A stretch of DNA of 64,000 bases from Armigeres subalbatus (GCF_024139115.2 NC_085139.1:74381203-74445202); one strand, 5' to 3'; shown: positions 1-12,540, counted from the first letter of the stretch. Notes: generated from the sequence alone by a model not told the origin. Program-made: numbers and translations.

Positions 1-3000
1 TGCGCATTCTGCAGTTATTTTTGTAATAAAATGCGTTTAAATTGAATTTCGCAATATAATTATAACTCGTCAGCACAAAATACATGTTATCATAATAGTG
101 CATGCATTTTTTCGCTGTTAAATGACACATTTTTCATTTTAATAGTCGAAACTTGTTCTGAAAACAGTGAAAATGACCAAAATGGCGTGTTCTTAGCACA
201 AATGACAAGTGACGGTTTACCCGAAAAACTTTATTTTTTGCAAATTTTTACATTCGCTGACAACCGATTACACATGGACCCAATAATTATAATATTGTTA
301 AAGCCATCTCATAAGAATTTGGTTAGTTATTTACATTTTTCGTTAAAATATATGATGCGCAATGTTAGGAACAATTTTTCAATACAGTGTACCTAATTTT
401 GCGCACAACTCGTATTTCTTCGATTTTTTCAACATTTATGATATACCTCGACGGAATAGAGTTTACGCAAAAAAGAACTTTTGTTAGCTGTGGCCAATGT
501 ACATAAATGGGGCTGTACATACACCAACAGACGTGAAAACATACTAAGTATGTCGAATCATAAGAAAATAATGCTGGGCATCCTCATATTCTCTAATATG
601 CTCAAATATGCCTACAAATGGAATGAACATGAATTGTAATAGAAGTATTAGCTGAAAAAATAAAATTTGGATAAAAAATTGTATGATAGACGCTTGCTTC
701 GTGTTAGAAATTTTCCATGTTATGTGCGCAAAGTTAGGCATATCATAAGGGGTCTGCTTTGAAGTTCAATTTACTATTTATTTTAAATTTTTGTACCAAA
801 TTTAGTTCTCAAACAATAATATGATAATAATACTACAGCATGGAAACTATTTCAGGCAGATAGCTACTTTCTGTAAGTTGTACAAGTTGATTCAATTTTG
901 CATTTCCTTAACTGCGCAAAGTATGGTGCGTGCACGGTACCCAATCAAAGCTTTAAAACTCTTTCCCTGATTTTTTTTAAGTTAAATAAAAACCGGGAAA
1001 AATTGACAAAAAATATCGGGAAAAGCGGGAAAAAACCGGGAATTTGAAAATCGAATTTCAGTGGCCACCCTGACTTTATATGTGCATTGAGTGTTTTATT
1101 TAAGAACTTCTGCAGTTGTTCAAATCGTAGTTCAGTGTAGCCGAATCCTTAATCCAGATTATCAGCTTGACTTTTATTGGCTATTATTATTAAAATTGGC
1201 TCCAGTAATATAATTCTCTAGACAGGAAACATGAACCTAATTTAGACGACGACGCGAAAGCCAATATTATTCTAGTTCGACTCATAAATCAATATCCAAA
1301 GTCAGGATGAAAAACATGATACGGATCTCATTAAAACTTTTCGCGATGATAGAACTCTCTCGACGCGCTCCAGTATCTACTTTGCTGTTCATCCTTTACT
1401 GTATCGATTGCTGAAATCCGAATGAAATTGCAATTGCAAGACAACAGGGAGCGTAGGTATATCGTTGCAGAAAAGTATGAGCCAGGTTTAATGTGCAATG
1501 TTTTGGTAGTTTAGGTCAATATCTTGCGATCGGCTAACCTCTTCTCGAAAGTCCATAGGATGCAATAACACGCGTGTATACACTAGAGCAAATCGGAAAG
1601 TTTTTTTTTGTGAAATCAAGGGTAACCCATTAGGAAAAGTACGTAAACAACGCGATTGAGTTTAATATACCGTTCCTGTTATTAAATAAAAAACGTTCTC
1701 GTAATCTCATCTGTTCAACCTACGTAAATATCTCATCAAACATGTTCTTCCTGTTGAATATTTCCAACCGACTATAAGCCCGTCTGGTTCATCTCAATCG
1801 TTCCCGCTTACAGAACCACGAGAAAGTGGGTTGCGTGCATGTGACCCTTCTTCTTAAAAAAACTCGAAACAAGCAAGTGAATGATTAAACCCCCTCCGGA
1901 CAGGAAGCGCACGAGCGCTTCCAGCCTGTGGTGCAGTGAAAATCTGGATTACATCATTCTGACACAACATCGAACTTGTGTTCAAAAGTCAGATAAATTA
2001 AAAGTGTGAGCGGAGAAGGAAACATCGGTGCACTTCTCAAGCTTATATCATTATTGTTTTGCCCATACACATCCATTTCAGGTAAGGCGCTTCGCAGTCA
2101 TTTGGGCGTAACACGATCACTGACGAATATTAAGCGCCTCACACAGCTACAGGTATTTCGACCTGCGGTTCCAAAGAAATGACGCCATTGATATTGAATA
2201 TTTATTAGCTCGGCATCTAGCGTTCGAAACTGGATTGTTCATCATTTCGCGGAACACAAGTCACTACTTGATTCACACTCACTTGAGCCAGTCACAGGCA
2301 ACGTCAACCAGTCTGCATCGCGTTGATTATATTGAAGATACGCATCGCTGCGCAAACTCATTTACGCGAGCCGGGCATCAGCGTAACGGTATTCCGGCCA
2401 CTATGGCGCTGCACAGTGATTTCGCGATGGCAGAAACCCAAAAAAAATTTTTTTCTGATATCGCTATTATTTCATATTTCCCAACTTCTATAATACTTCG
2501 AGAATCACCAGAAAAAATTTCAAAAATATTGGATGAAAAATGAGATTACCAGGATTTTTCTAAGTTGAGCTGTTTTGATGTGTTTTTTCTTGTCCCATAG
2601 AAAATGTATGGTAATTAATAATAAAATTCAATTTGACTTTTAACTAGGAAGGAAAGGGCTAAAATGATCGTTCTCTATATCATTTTGTAGCATTTTTTGC
2701 CTAGTTTTAGGATATCATAATGACGACTTGCGCAAATCTGCGCCAGGTCATTTTGATGTTTAGCCGTTTCTCTTCTATAACTAAGTTTTACTGAAAGATC
2801 CTCATTTTACACCAGAACCCATTTTCCGATAGAAGTGTTGTGTTATACAAACTTAAATACAATTCGACTCAGCTCGAGTAGTTGAATTGGTGATTTTGGT
2901 ACATACCCGTGTTTGTAAATGTATATTTGTGTATGTGTGGGTGCACTTAAAGGTATGTAGTGAAAATATGCTGTTTTCGAGCAGTTAATGTTAAACCGAT

Positions 3001-3171
3001 CTCGATACAATAACTTTTATTAGAATGTGAACAACAAGTAAGGCTCGGCCACCAATACTTCAATAAGGTGAATGTAAACAGGTTATACGTGATGTGTATT
3101 AGCCTGAACAAGTTTTTCATAGGAATATACAAATACGCATTTATTCTATATAGCGTGTTAAAAATAGTAGT
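1..3171. other. AT-rich intergenic DNA, no gene recognised
   Basis: I see no exon chain or conserved domain here. Open frames are short and AT-driven. At about 960-1075 there is a block with repeated CCGGGAA/CGGGAAAA words ending in CAGTGGCCACCCTG. This looks like one end of a DNA-transposon-type repeat, but no matching second end was found nearby. The rest holds nothing I can name. Confidence 0.5.
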
Positions 3172-3301
3172 TTGTGCAACTAGTTGCAACAAGTTGATTT
3201 TTTCAGCACGAGTTGTTCGTTTATCCAACTAGGCTTGCCGAGTTGGATAAATACTACGAGTGCTGAAAAAGTCGAGTTTTGTAACGGGTTGCATATGCAA
3301 T
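3172..3301. repeat. Foldback (palindromic) MITE-like repeat
   Basis: The two halves are imperfect reverse complements around a short spacer near 3230-3240. TTTATCCAACT on the left matches AGTTGGATAAA on the right. TTTTTCAGCACGAGT on the left matches ACGAGTGCTGAAAAA on the right. GTTGCAAC-like and GGGTTGCA-like words occur at the outer ends. No coding capacity. This fits a non-autonomous foldback element. I did not find a clear target-site duplication. Confidence 0.55.
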
Positions 3302-4500
3302 TTTTTTCAATAACGAAAAATGGGCTTTAATATGATAAATATGTACCAAATTTATACAGTCTAATTTACTTTAAAAGATCATTCTTGCCAATAAATAATG
3401 GTGCTGCAGATTACAATCGGATTCTATGTGATCGTACCACATTGCATAGCTCGACAAGCCTTGAAGCGATAGATGATCTTGCCATTTAAAAATTCTGATG
3501 TTATGTTCATGAAACTATGTCGTTGGTATGGAAAAGTAGGCCGTTTTATCACTCAAAGACGAACTGTAAACCAGGTATTACGATCAGGATTTGCAAAAAC
3601 TATATTTTAGGTCGCTCTCGAATATAATTGATATGTGATTCGTGTGGAAAGCAATTTGATGTTGAAAATTTTTATTGATTTTCTCATGATATGGCAATTT
3701 TGTATGTATGTGGATACTATCCGCGCAAACCTCGAATATAACTGCCTGAACCATAAATCAATATTTTCTTTAACTCCCTAATGAAAAAGACATCATTTGA
3801 AAGATACAATAAAAATTTTCATGATGATAAAATAAGGTCTGATATCCTATAAATCAGCTCAAAAATAATTAAGCATTCTTTTTCAAAATGTTCTTAAAAA
3901 ATCTTTACCTTTTACATTGTTCTTGAGCTGATAGCAAATATAGATGAATAAATAAAATTTATTTCTCGAATTCCTGATTAATCGAGACTAATATGTATTT
4001 TAATAAGTGAGATCTTTTTAAGATTTGCACGAACAAAAGCAAAACACTTGTCTGTATGAAACTCAAACTTACAACCAGTCTGGAATTTGGCTGTAATTAA
4101 AACAAGCAATATTATATATTCATGTACTCGTGAAGAGCGAAAATCTGAAAATAGACGGATCCAAATAAAAACGTATACTTAATTTGAGATCTCTTTTACC
4201 ATGTTCTTTTGTGAACACAGTTCGTACATTGATTGAGATCAATTGGAAAAATGTGTGAGTATTACTGAGCATATAAACATTGAATAAGTACTACTGCTGA
4301 TCATCAGTTACTCCATTCGATGAACTCACAATTCATTTGTGACGTCAAACTACCGAACTTGATGATGTCATTAGACAATACTGCTAGTTATATCAGTCGA
4401 TTTTTCTATTCAATTTCTCCGTGTTGCAAGCCCTGCCTTTCTCTTGTGCATTTTAAATTATTTGGGCAGAATTTCTATGTATATCGATTGCTGAGTAATC
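3302..4500. other. 5' flank of the Transib gene, no other gene seen
   Basis: AT-rich sequence with no supported exon. The last 250 bases presumably hold the promoter and 5' UTR of the gene starting at 4501. TCAGTC at about 4394 resembles an arthropod initiator, but this is only a suggestion. I looked for a Transib-type terminal repeat (CAC-start heptamer) and found no convincing one. Confidence 0.35.
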
Positions 4501-7500
4501 ATGGCTGCTTCAAGCAAAGGTTAGTGAATCTTATTTTATGATTCTTCCTCTCTTCAAATAATATTTTTGGTAGAAATTGTTTTAAAAAGAAAACAAATAT
4601 TGGATGCAATGGATGAAGCTACAGATTCAATGCTCAAACGAAAAAGAATAGAAGAGTTATTTCTGAGCTGTTCTGATTCGAATGCAGAAGAAATTAAAAC
4701 TCAAGTGAACGAATTTTTCAAAGAGTATTGTAGACGCTGGCGAAAATCTAATAGAAAAAAGGAACGATTCTTAACTCAAAACGCCGAATGGCTAGAGGAA
4801 GGAGTAGTTGTAGGTAAAAAAAATCAACCGAAGCGTATGCCAAAAAAAGGTGGGAGACCTTCGAAAGCATTTCAGGAGCTATCCGAGAGAGCTAAAAGAA
4901 ACAGAACTCAGCAAATAAGAGAGGAGTACACTGCCGATGAACTACTATATGCAGCTCTAATGAATTTCAGAAAAGAAGGACGTAATTTTGAAGCCCATGC
5001 TTTGACGGAATGTATTAAGGTAAGTGAAATGAAATAAAATTACTAAGAAGAACATTTTTAGTACCGTACATATAAGTCATAAATTGCACCTAATTCTATT
5101 ACTATCCGCCTAATATTGAATCAATATAATAAAATATAATTATTAATGGTTTATATAAAACATAATTGAACATGTTTTTCGATGATGTATTTGAATGATT
5201 CATGCTAATAAAACTTAACTTAACTTAACCTAAAATAATATAAAAAACTTAGTAGAGGTTTCGTACTGAACTTTCTCGTACTGAATAAACTGTAATAATG
5301 AGATTGGTCTATCGAATTTACATTGTGTAAGGTACAGTGGGGAAAGGTGAAAGGGAATAATAAATAGTTCATGTTTAAATGAGTGTAAGACCAATCTAAA
5401 CGAAACCAATTATTGTGGGCTATCAAAAACAGGCATTAGGGTGGTTCAAAAAAATCGATTTTGCTCTTGTGGTAAGTCGGTTTTTATCCACATCAGCCAA
5501 AATTTTCGGAGCACATCCAGAAACACAATCGAATGAGTGTTGTGGAGCAAAATCGAATTTTTGAACCACCCTAATGTGCATTATTTCAATCAATTCCAAT
5601 TCCTTGAAATTTTTAAAAGTGGTTTTGACTTTTAAGAGTAGTTTTCCACTTACCCTGGTGGAATGGGGTAAGTTGAAAACCCATATTACCTTGACCTTCA
5701 ATTGTGATGAGTACACGAATTGAAATAAAAAAACACCACCAAGTTTTTAGCTTATATTTTTTGTTATTACGAACAGATGACGGTTATTTCAGTTCAGAGT
5801 GTAAGCACAACTATTTCACAACTTTCCATTGCATTTCGTTGATATTAATGTTGACCATTTACAATAACGCTAAAAATATTGAATAAGCATAAAAATCTTG
5901 AATTAATTGAATTATCTTTATTTACGAGATTTTCGGCCCCCAAAAACATCTTAAAATACATGATAAAGTATTTTGTGGTGACAGTATGGGTCATTCTCTA
6001 GAATTACTTCAAAAAATTGTTGTTTCGATAAAATATTTTTTTAAGAGTGTTCGGCTCGAAATACTTCTAGCATTCACGAAAAAGAAATTTTATCATATTT
6101 ATGTTGTCGAATCGTTTACCTTTTTATACAACCAACGAGCAAGTATAAACCAAAGGTTTTCTAAGGAATAAGGGCCCGGAGAACAGGCGAATCTCTCAAA
6201 ACTCTCTAGATTTTTCTCTAAAAACCTAAAACAAGTCAACTTAGAGTTGTGAGTCGTTGCAATATCAAGCTGGAAAGTTAGTCCGTGTTAATTATTACCA
6301 ACTGACTCAAATTCGAAATATCGTACAAAATTATTATATTGTATATTTTTTGCAAAGTGATGTTATTATTGCGCAATTTTTTAATACATTTTTCAGCTTA
6401 ACCCTTAAATGCGCGATTTCGTTTTAAAACAACACACCGAAAACACGTTCAATGTGAATGAATTTAATGGTTATTTGAGTTAAAATATTTTCGACAATTT
6501 CTAAAAAATCCCTTTGCGCCCTTAAGGGTTAAATGCAAATGGTCCACATTAATATCAATGTAATGCACTGAAAAGTTGTGAAACATGTTAAATTGAAATT
6601 ACGAATATCTGTTTATATCTTCTATTTTTATTTGATTTTATATGATAAATAATTTAATTCAGAACTGTTTCTCTGAGAAAATTAAACATTCTATTAAATT
6701 AACGGGATGGCTATCCAAGGAATGCCCAGAAGGTCATTTGGCGAATACCGTTTGACCGAATAGTTGAAATTAGTTTCTTTATTAAGTGAAGTGAGAAGTG
6801 AATAGTAAACATGAGAACTTAGAAGTCATGAATGGGACACATCAGGTACAGAGTTAAGAAAAATGAGTGATGAGCAGTGAGAAATGAGTTGTTTGAAGTA
6901 AGTAGTGAAGAAAGAGATATGGAAAGTGAGACGCAAGTGGCGAGACGTGCGTTGAGATATTTTAGAAGTGAGAAATAAGAGAGTGTAGTGAGGAAAACAG
7001 CAGAAGTGGTAAGAAGTGAGATGATAATTGGGAAGTGAGTAGCGAAATGTCTGAAGGAAGAAGAAGGATAAAAGAAGAAAGAAGAAAGAAGGGAAAATGA
7101 AGAAGGAAGAAGATAGAAGAAAGAGGAGGAAGGAAGTAAGAGAATGACGGAAGAAAGAAGAAAAAATAATAAGAAAGAAGCAAAAATAATAAAAAAGAAG
7201 GAAACAAATAAGAAAGAAGATGAAAGAAGGAAAAGAAAGGTGGAGGAAGGAAAAGTAAAGAAGGTTAGAGGAAGAAAGATGAAAGAAGGATGAAGGAAGT
7301 ATGTGATGGAAGAAGAGAAGAAGAAAGCGATAGGGAAATGAAAGAAGAAGGAAGGAAAAAAGAAGTAGGGAAAAGAAAGAAGGGAGAAAGTAGAAATAAG
7401 AAGGATAAAGGAAGATGGAAGATGAAAAAAGGAAGAAGGGAAAAAAGGATGTTGGAAATAGGTATAGAAAAATAGAGAAAGAAAACAGAAAGAAGGAAAA

Positions 7501-9730
7501 GGGAAAAGAAGGAAAGAATAATTAATAAGAAATAGAGAAAGAGGTAGAAGAAATAAGATAGAAGAAAAAAGAAAGAAGAAAGAAGCAAGAAGAAAGAAGA
7601 ATGATGATGGAAGAAGGGAAGAAGGAGGTGATAAGGAACAATATAACAATGTTTAATTCTTCGTTTTCACTCCTCACTTCGCCCTTCTCACTCTTCACTT
7701 TTCATTTTTCACTTCTCACTTATCACTTTCAATTCCTTATGAGATGTGAAAAATGTCTCATTCTTCATTCTCGCTTTACACTTTATGTAACTCTCACTAC
7801 ATACTTCCCATTACTCACATTTCTTTACTCACAATCTTAGATATGTTTTTCAATATTTCGACCAAACTACATTTGACCAAATGACTCGTTCGGCAAAACA
7901 AATTCGAACAAATGAATGCATTGAAGTTTATATTATTTATCGACAATATCGATATCTGACCAATTGAAAATTATAAAAAAATTATCAAAATACCCCGTTT
8001 AAGGGCGTCTTGGGCATTAGAGGGTTAAATAGCTTTCATAACGTACAAGTAAAACATCATCATCACTAAATGGATAATTTTCACCGTATATTTCATAAAA
8101 ACCATTTTTTACTATTAACAGATAATTTTATGTAAACTTTATTATATGTTTCAAGTTCGTTTATTGACATTTTGAAAAAAATGACAATAGGAATCAATGT
8201 TATGAAACTTCGACAATGTATATCAGGTTTCAAACCATTCTAATATGTTTTATACCGCTTATTCAGGTTAAAATGTCAGATGATGTTGCATTGGCCACTT
8301 TCATCGACGCCAAATTAACTCAACGAAAGTACCAAGTGATAAGAAAATATGCCCAAGGTTCATACCCTCCTTACAAAAATATATTGTTGGCTAAACAGAA
8401 GTGCTACCCTGTAATAGAGATGGTTACGGAAACAGATTGTAGAATTCCACTTCAATCGATGCTCGACCATACTGCGAGAAGATTGATGATTTGTTGCAGA
8501 GAAAATATGACAGCTGCTCAACAACACGAAGTCCGCCTCATTTTTAAATGGGGTTGTGATGGTTCTTCTGGGTTTAGCGAGTACAAGCAGAGATTTTCGA
8601 ATTTAAACGATTCTGATGCCCACATTTTCCTAACGACAATTGCACCTCTGAGTATTCGTAACGACACAAAAATTATCTGGGATAATCCAACACCTTCTTC
8701 GACCAGGTACTGTCGTCCAATAAGGTTGCAAATCGTCAAAGAAACTGCGGAAGTAATCCAGAGTGAATATGATAGAGTTGCAGCTGAAATAGAAAGCTTA
8801 GAACCACTTAAACTAGAGTTTGACGAATTGGTTGTTGTTGTAAAATATGAACTGTTTATGACCATGGCGGATGTTAAAGTTATTAATACTCTAACAAATA
8901 CGACATCGGCTATGAGATGCTACCTGTGTGGAGCAACATCTTCTGCATTTAACAATATCGAAAAGATGGAAAAACTTCCGCTTAATGAAAATTTTCTAAA
9001 ATTCGGAATAAGCTCACTGCACGCATGGATACGCTTTTTGAGTGCATTCTACATGTGGCATATAGGCTATCTTTTAAGAAATGGTATAAAACTGAGCATA
9101 AAGAAGAATTCGATAATGCAAAAGGAGGATACAGAAACAGTTTTTGAAAGGCTTGGACTACATGTCGATAAACCACGTTCAAACTTCAGCAATTCCAATG
9201 ATGGAAATACGGCTCGCCGATTCTTTCAAAATGCATCAGTATCCGCAGACATTACAGGAATTGATGTTAATTTAATTGAAAGATTGCACTATATTTTGAT
9301 TGCAATTTCATGTGGAGAAAAACTTAACGTCGAAAAATTTAAAAGATTTTCTCACGATACGGCAAGTCTATTTGTAAAGTTATATGGATGGTACAACATG
9401 CCAACTACGATGCATAAAATACTTATCCATGGTCATCGCATAATTGAACATTCCGTGCTTCCGGTCGAAAGAATGTGCGAGGAAGCACAAGAAGCTTCCA
9501 ACAAAGAAATTCGGCGGATCAGAAAGGAGCATGCTAGGAAAACTTCGCGTCTTGCTACAAACCAAGACATATTACATGGATTGTTGATTGCTTCCGATCC
9601 TTTCATAACATCGCTCAGAGGAAAAGAGAGTAAAAAGATACACAGTGATTTACCAGATGATGTTCTGGAGTTGTTAACAGAAGACGATATTGAACCTGAA
9701 GAAGCAGAAGATTCAAACTTAAGTGAATAG
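4501..9730 (+). CDS. Transib-family (RAG1-like) DDE transposase, three coding exons
   Basis: Exons 4501-4519, 4574-5019 and 8267-9730 join in phase to 642 residues. Donors are GTTAGT and GTAAGT; acceptors end TTGGTAG and TTATTCAG. I chose the ATG at 4501 because its 19-nt exon splices in frame into the next. Residues about 60-125 are basic and include a GRPSK motif at 100-104. The catalytic core has D253 in KWGCDGSSGFSEYKQ, D357 in MADVKV, C373/C376 (CYLCG), H407 in SSLHAW, NDGNTARR, and E564 in EEAQEASNKEIRR. These align in order with the RAG1 and Transib DDE positions and zinc-binding region. From the family: it cuts at terminal repeats and inserts DNA in the nucleus. No frameshift or stop interrupts it. 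Intron 2 (5020-8266) holds two MITEs and a purine/pyrimidine tract. No terminal repeats were found by eye, so an immobile or domesticated copy is possible. Confidence 0.85.
5436..5574. mobile_element. MITE with long terminal inverted repeats
   Basis: The left end TTAGGGTGGTTCAAAAA and the right end TTTTTGAACCACCCTAA are perfect reverse complements. The inverted repeat continues inward through an ATCGATTTTGCTC / GAGCAAAATCGA match. The element is about 139 bp with no coding capacity and lies in intron 2 of the Transib gene. The AGGGTGGTTCAA terminus is of a kind common on small DNA elements in mosquitoes. The superfamily is not resolved. Confidence 0.7.
6398..6532. mobile_element. Possible short MITE
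   Basis: The ends TTAACCCTTAAATGCGC (left) and GCGCCCTTAAGGGTTAA (right) are imperfect inverted repeats about 135 bp apart, with AT-rich DNA between them. It lies in intron 2 of the Transib gene. The duplicated target is not clear, so this is a tentative call. Confidence 0.4.
6780..7640 (+). repeat. Long purine-rich (GA/GAA) tract
   Basis: About 860 bases are almost entirely A and G on this strand. The tract starts with AGTGAGAAGTGA-type words and grades into GAAGAAAGAAG/GGAAGAAAG repeats. The opposite strand is therefore a long pyrimidine tract and appears open over long stretches only because it lacks stop codons. It sits within intron 2 of the Transib gene. Such mirror-like purine tracts can adopt triplex DNA; that is inference. 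Confidence 0.75.
7641..7855 (+). repeat. Pyrimidine-rich counterpart of the purine tract
   Basis: Directly after the purine tract the strand bias flips. Words such as TCACTTCTCACTTATCACTT here are complementary to the AGTGAGAAGTGA words at 6785-6860. Together the two form a long, interrupted inverted repeat. Confidence 0.6.
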
Positions 9731-9833
9731 GAGGAAAGCATTCTATTGAGTGTGAATAAGGCTTTAGATTTTAAAAAATAGTTTAGAAATGTAATAGTTA
9801 GTAATAACACCATTTTCATGTAATTATATAAAT

Positions 9834-9839
9834 AATAAA
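9834..9839 (+). promoter_or_regulatory. Poly(A) signal of the Transib gene
   Basis: AATAAA lies about 105 bases after the stop codon at 9728-9730, in AT-rich sequence, and is followed by a GT-rich stretch near 9893-9920. This is the expected arrangement for 3' end formation. Confidence 0.55.
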
Positions 9840-10147
9840 GAATGTCTTTCATGACTAAAAATCTGAAAAATGTTTTTTTGCTTCAGATGATTTGTGTCTG
9901 TGTGTGCGTGTGTGGTGTATGCCTCTATCAAGTTTGGGGTTTATTATGAGTAAGTCAGTATCGATACCGAGTGAACTAGTTAATATTAACTTTCAATTCA
10001 TAAAAAAAACAATGAATATACGTGGCACAAATTAAGATATCACTTCTGTTTTAGATGAATACATGGAGTATTGGAAAATAAACCTTCAACCCCATGACTG
10101 GATTCAATTCCCGGTCAAATACATAACTGCTAACTTATTTGGCTTAC
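9840..10147. other. 3' flank of the Transib gene, nothing recognised
   Basis: AT-rich with a short TGTGTGCGTGTG run near 9898-9913. No open frame of interest. I searched here for a terminal repeat of the transposon and saw none. Confidence 0.4.
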
Positions 10148-10236
10148 AAACCTAATAACTGTGGAAGTACTCAATGAACATTAAGCTGCGAGGCGACAAT
10201 GTTTCAGTGAGAGATGTAATGCCAATTTAGGAAGAA
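10148..10236 (+). mobile_element. Truncated Feilai-like SINE, 3' part
   Basis: AACCTAATAACTGTGG, CAATGAACATTAAGCTGCG and GATGTAATGCCAATT match in order the tRNA-unrelated 3' segment of the full copies at 19790, 32910 and 34454. The tRNA-related head is absent. Confidence 0.65.
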
Positions 10237-11050
10237 GATCTGGAGGAATTTCTTAAAGGATTGCTAAAAGACCTTCTAAAAAAATCGGGGGAGTTTCAAA
10301 AAAAAAAATCTTCGGAGATTTATTAAATGTATTTTCAAATGAATTTCATAAGGAATTTCTGAAGGTATTCCTACAGTTTCTTGCGAAGGATCTTCGAAGA
10401 AATTCTTTGAGGAATTTTGTAAATATGATGGAATTTCTGAAGGAATTTTTGAAGGTATGCTGGATGACTAATTGAATCAATTCCTAGGTATTTTTTACGA
10501 AATAATATCTGGAGGATTTAACGAACGAACTTTTGGATAAATTTATGAAATATCACCTGGATCAAAACTCTAAATAAAATTTGACTGCAATCCTGATATT
10601 TAAGAATTTTTTTGGCTTATGTTAATTCCTTCCGAAATATCTACAGGAATTACTCCGGGAATTACAAATTTCTGAAATAATTGCTAAGAGAATTCCTAGA
10701 ATATATTCCGAAGAAATTCCAAAATCAGTTTCCGAAGAAATTCCTAGATCAATTCCAGCAGTATTCACAAAGAAACTTCGGTAGGATTTCTTCTAAAAAA
10801 CCCGAAAGTATTTTATTTAATTTCCCAAGGATTTTCTAAAGTATTTCTGAAGAAATTCCTAAAAGAATTTGTGAATTCCTTATAATTCCGTCTTTGAATT
10901 TTCAAAGGAATATCTAGAGGAATATCCTAAAGAATTTATTGATATATCTTTGAAGTAATTTCTTGAAGTAATTTCTTTGAACTAATTTCATTTGATGATA
11001 TTCTAAGTATTTCAAATTTAAAGAATAATTTCCCAAATACTGAGAAAATT
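10237..11050 (+). repeat. Degenerate GGAATTTC-type tandem repeat
   Basis: Loosely periodic words such as GAGGAATTTC, GAAGGAATT, CCTAGA and GAAATTCC recur every 10-25 bases. They resemble an eroded form of the arrays at 17 kb and 58 kb. No fixed period can be read by eye. Confidence 0.4.
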
Positions 11051-11092
11051 TAAACAAATAATAGTAATCAGATTATTTCTAAACAATAGGAG

Positions 11093-11210
11093 TTAGTGAT
11101 TTGCGATCATGAAAAGAAGGAAAGTGAGAAGTGAAGAAAAGTGATAACTTGTATAAATGAGAAAAAAAGAAACAAGAAGTATTAAGAAATGAGGTAAATA
11201 AGACGGAGGA
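11093..11210 (+). repeat. Purine-rich fragment related to the 6.8 kb tract
   Basis: GAAAGTGAGAAGTGAAGAAAAGTGA and flanking GA-rich sequence repeat the AGTGAGAAGTGA signature of the long tract in the Transib intron. Confidence 0.45.
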
Positions 11211-11589
11211 TGAATTATATCCTTCATTGCTTTATCCAGGCATACGTCTACTTCTGAAACAGGAATAACATCCAGCATGGCGGATATTCCGGACATACGC
11301 ATTCATTTTTTGTCAAGAAAACACATTAATCATTCTTTTTCCTGCATAAAATAAGACCCTAATAAAGGGCTAACAATTATCTTTGCTTCAAACCGGTGAA
11401 TTCATGCTTTCTATGAAATAATTACGTCTTCTTGATTCGGAATTGTGGCTGTTCTTATATCCACCATTCTGTTTCAATTTCGGCATCACTTTAGGTCAAA
11501 CTCAGTCAAACCTTCAAGAGTCGATGTTCTATGACTCTATATCGACTCATGGAAGCCAATTATACCACATTAAAACACATTTTCTGGGT
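11211..11589. other. No gene recognised
   Basis: Unremarkable AT-rich sequence. A TATCGACTCATGGA word at about 11541 recurs near 11848, suggesting a shared repeat fragment around the MITE between them. Confidence 0.35.
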
Positions 11590-11766
11590 TAGGGGAAGTG
11601 TACCGGGTTTGGTCACCTTAGTGTTTAATTTGGCCAAGCCTGAAAATGCAGATTTTGTTTATTTGTTTATTTGTGTATTCTAATTCAGCTGACAAAAATA
11701 GTCTCAATGATTAAAACTTAATTTGGCCAAATAAAGAACATGGCCAAAATTGGTAAAGTTCCCCTA
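11590..11766. mobile_element. Short MITE-like element
   Basis: The ends TAGGGGAAGTGTACC (left) and GGTAAAGTTCCCCTA (right) form imperfect inverted repeats. Just inside, TTTAATTTGGCCA and TTAATTTGGCCAAA words recur. It is about 177 bp and noncoding. Confidence 0.5.
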
Positions 11767-12455
11767 CTGTGATGGCCTCTTCAAAAAGCTTTACAAAGAT
11801 TTTCTATTCCTCATCTCTATATTTCCATGAGTCGATGGTCTCTTCAATATCGACTCATGGAGCTGAGTACACCAAAATTACACGAAATGCCAAATGAACG
11901 TGATGTCAAACAGCCTTTATGGCAAATTAACTGATCCCAGCTTGAAAGCGAATTCTAAGAGTTTAAGTAATACTGGAGAATGCTTGTGTGAATATTGTCT
12001 GTTTAGTCCAAATGTCAAACAAATTTCAAATTTAAATATTTCCAATCACTTTCATTTTGTATATAATATTTATAAAAAATTAAAGATTGTTTTGGTAGAG
12101 AAGATATTAAAGTGTTTTTAAACCATATGATATTTAATATATAAAATAATGCTTTTATTTTATATACCTACTTTGAACTTGAAGACAATCAAGCATCCAA
12201 CATGAGCGTACAAATCATGGCTTCTTGTTTGCCTAATGGGCTAATCCCGCCTTGAGGCAAATCGAAGAATAAATAAATAAACACTTTTAATCTGTTCATT
12301 TTTTTTTAATTCTTGGTGATCATGTGAAAAAATCACATTTGATTGATATGAGAAATAGACGTAAAATATAGTCAAACATATATATTTATTATCAATACAT
12401 AATAAACATCCATAAGTTATCTCATTCTAAAAATCTTTATCGTATGCTTTATACA
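11767..12455. other. Noncoding; possible tail of a non-LTR element
   Basis: No gene recognised. At 12240-12282 a GGGCTAATCCCGCCTTGAGG block runs into a short AATAAATAAATAA tail. This resembles the simple-repeat 3' end of a non-LTR retrotransposon on the + strand. No reverse-transcriptase sequence is attached. Confidence 0.3.
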
Positions 12456-12540
12456 TATACTGCCGTCATACGCATATTTGTCCCATGTTTGCTGGGATAC
12501 CCTATATACATGGGACAGTTACGCGTATAACGGCAGTATA
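12456..12540. repeat. Short palindromic element
   Basis: TATACTGCCGTCATACGC on the left matches GCGTATAACGGCAGTATA on the right as an imperfect inverted repeat. Inside it, TCCCATG pairs with CATGGGA. The whole stretch folds into an approximately 85-bp hairpin. It is probably a very small non-autonomous element. Confidence 0.5.

Noticed and set aside
6819..7649. 276-codon Leu/Phe/Ser-rich minus-strand frame resembling a membrane protein
   Set aside because: It is the complement of the GA-rich tract. Pyrimidine-only codons encode Ser, Phe, Leu and Pro, and stop codons are rare. Not a gene.
3302..10147. Transib terminal inverted repeats and target duplication around the transposase gene
   Set aside because: I looked for CAC-start heptamers in inverse orientation on both sides and found no matching pair by eye. 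A computed search is needed.
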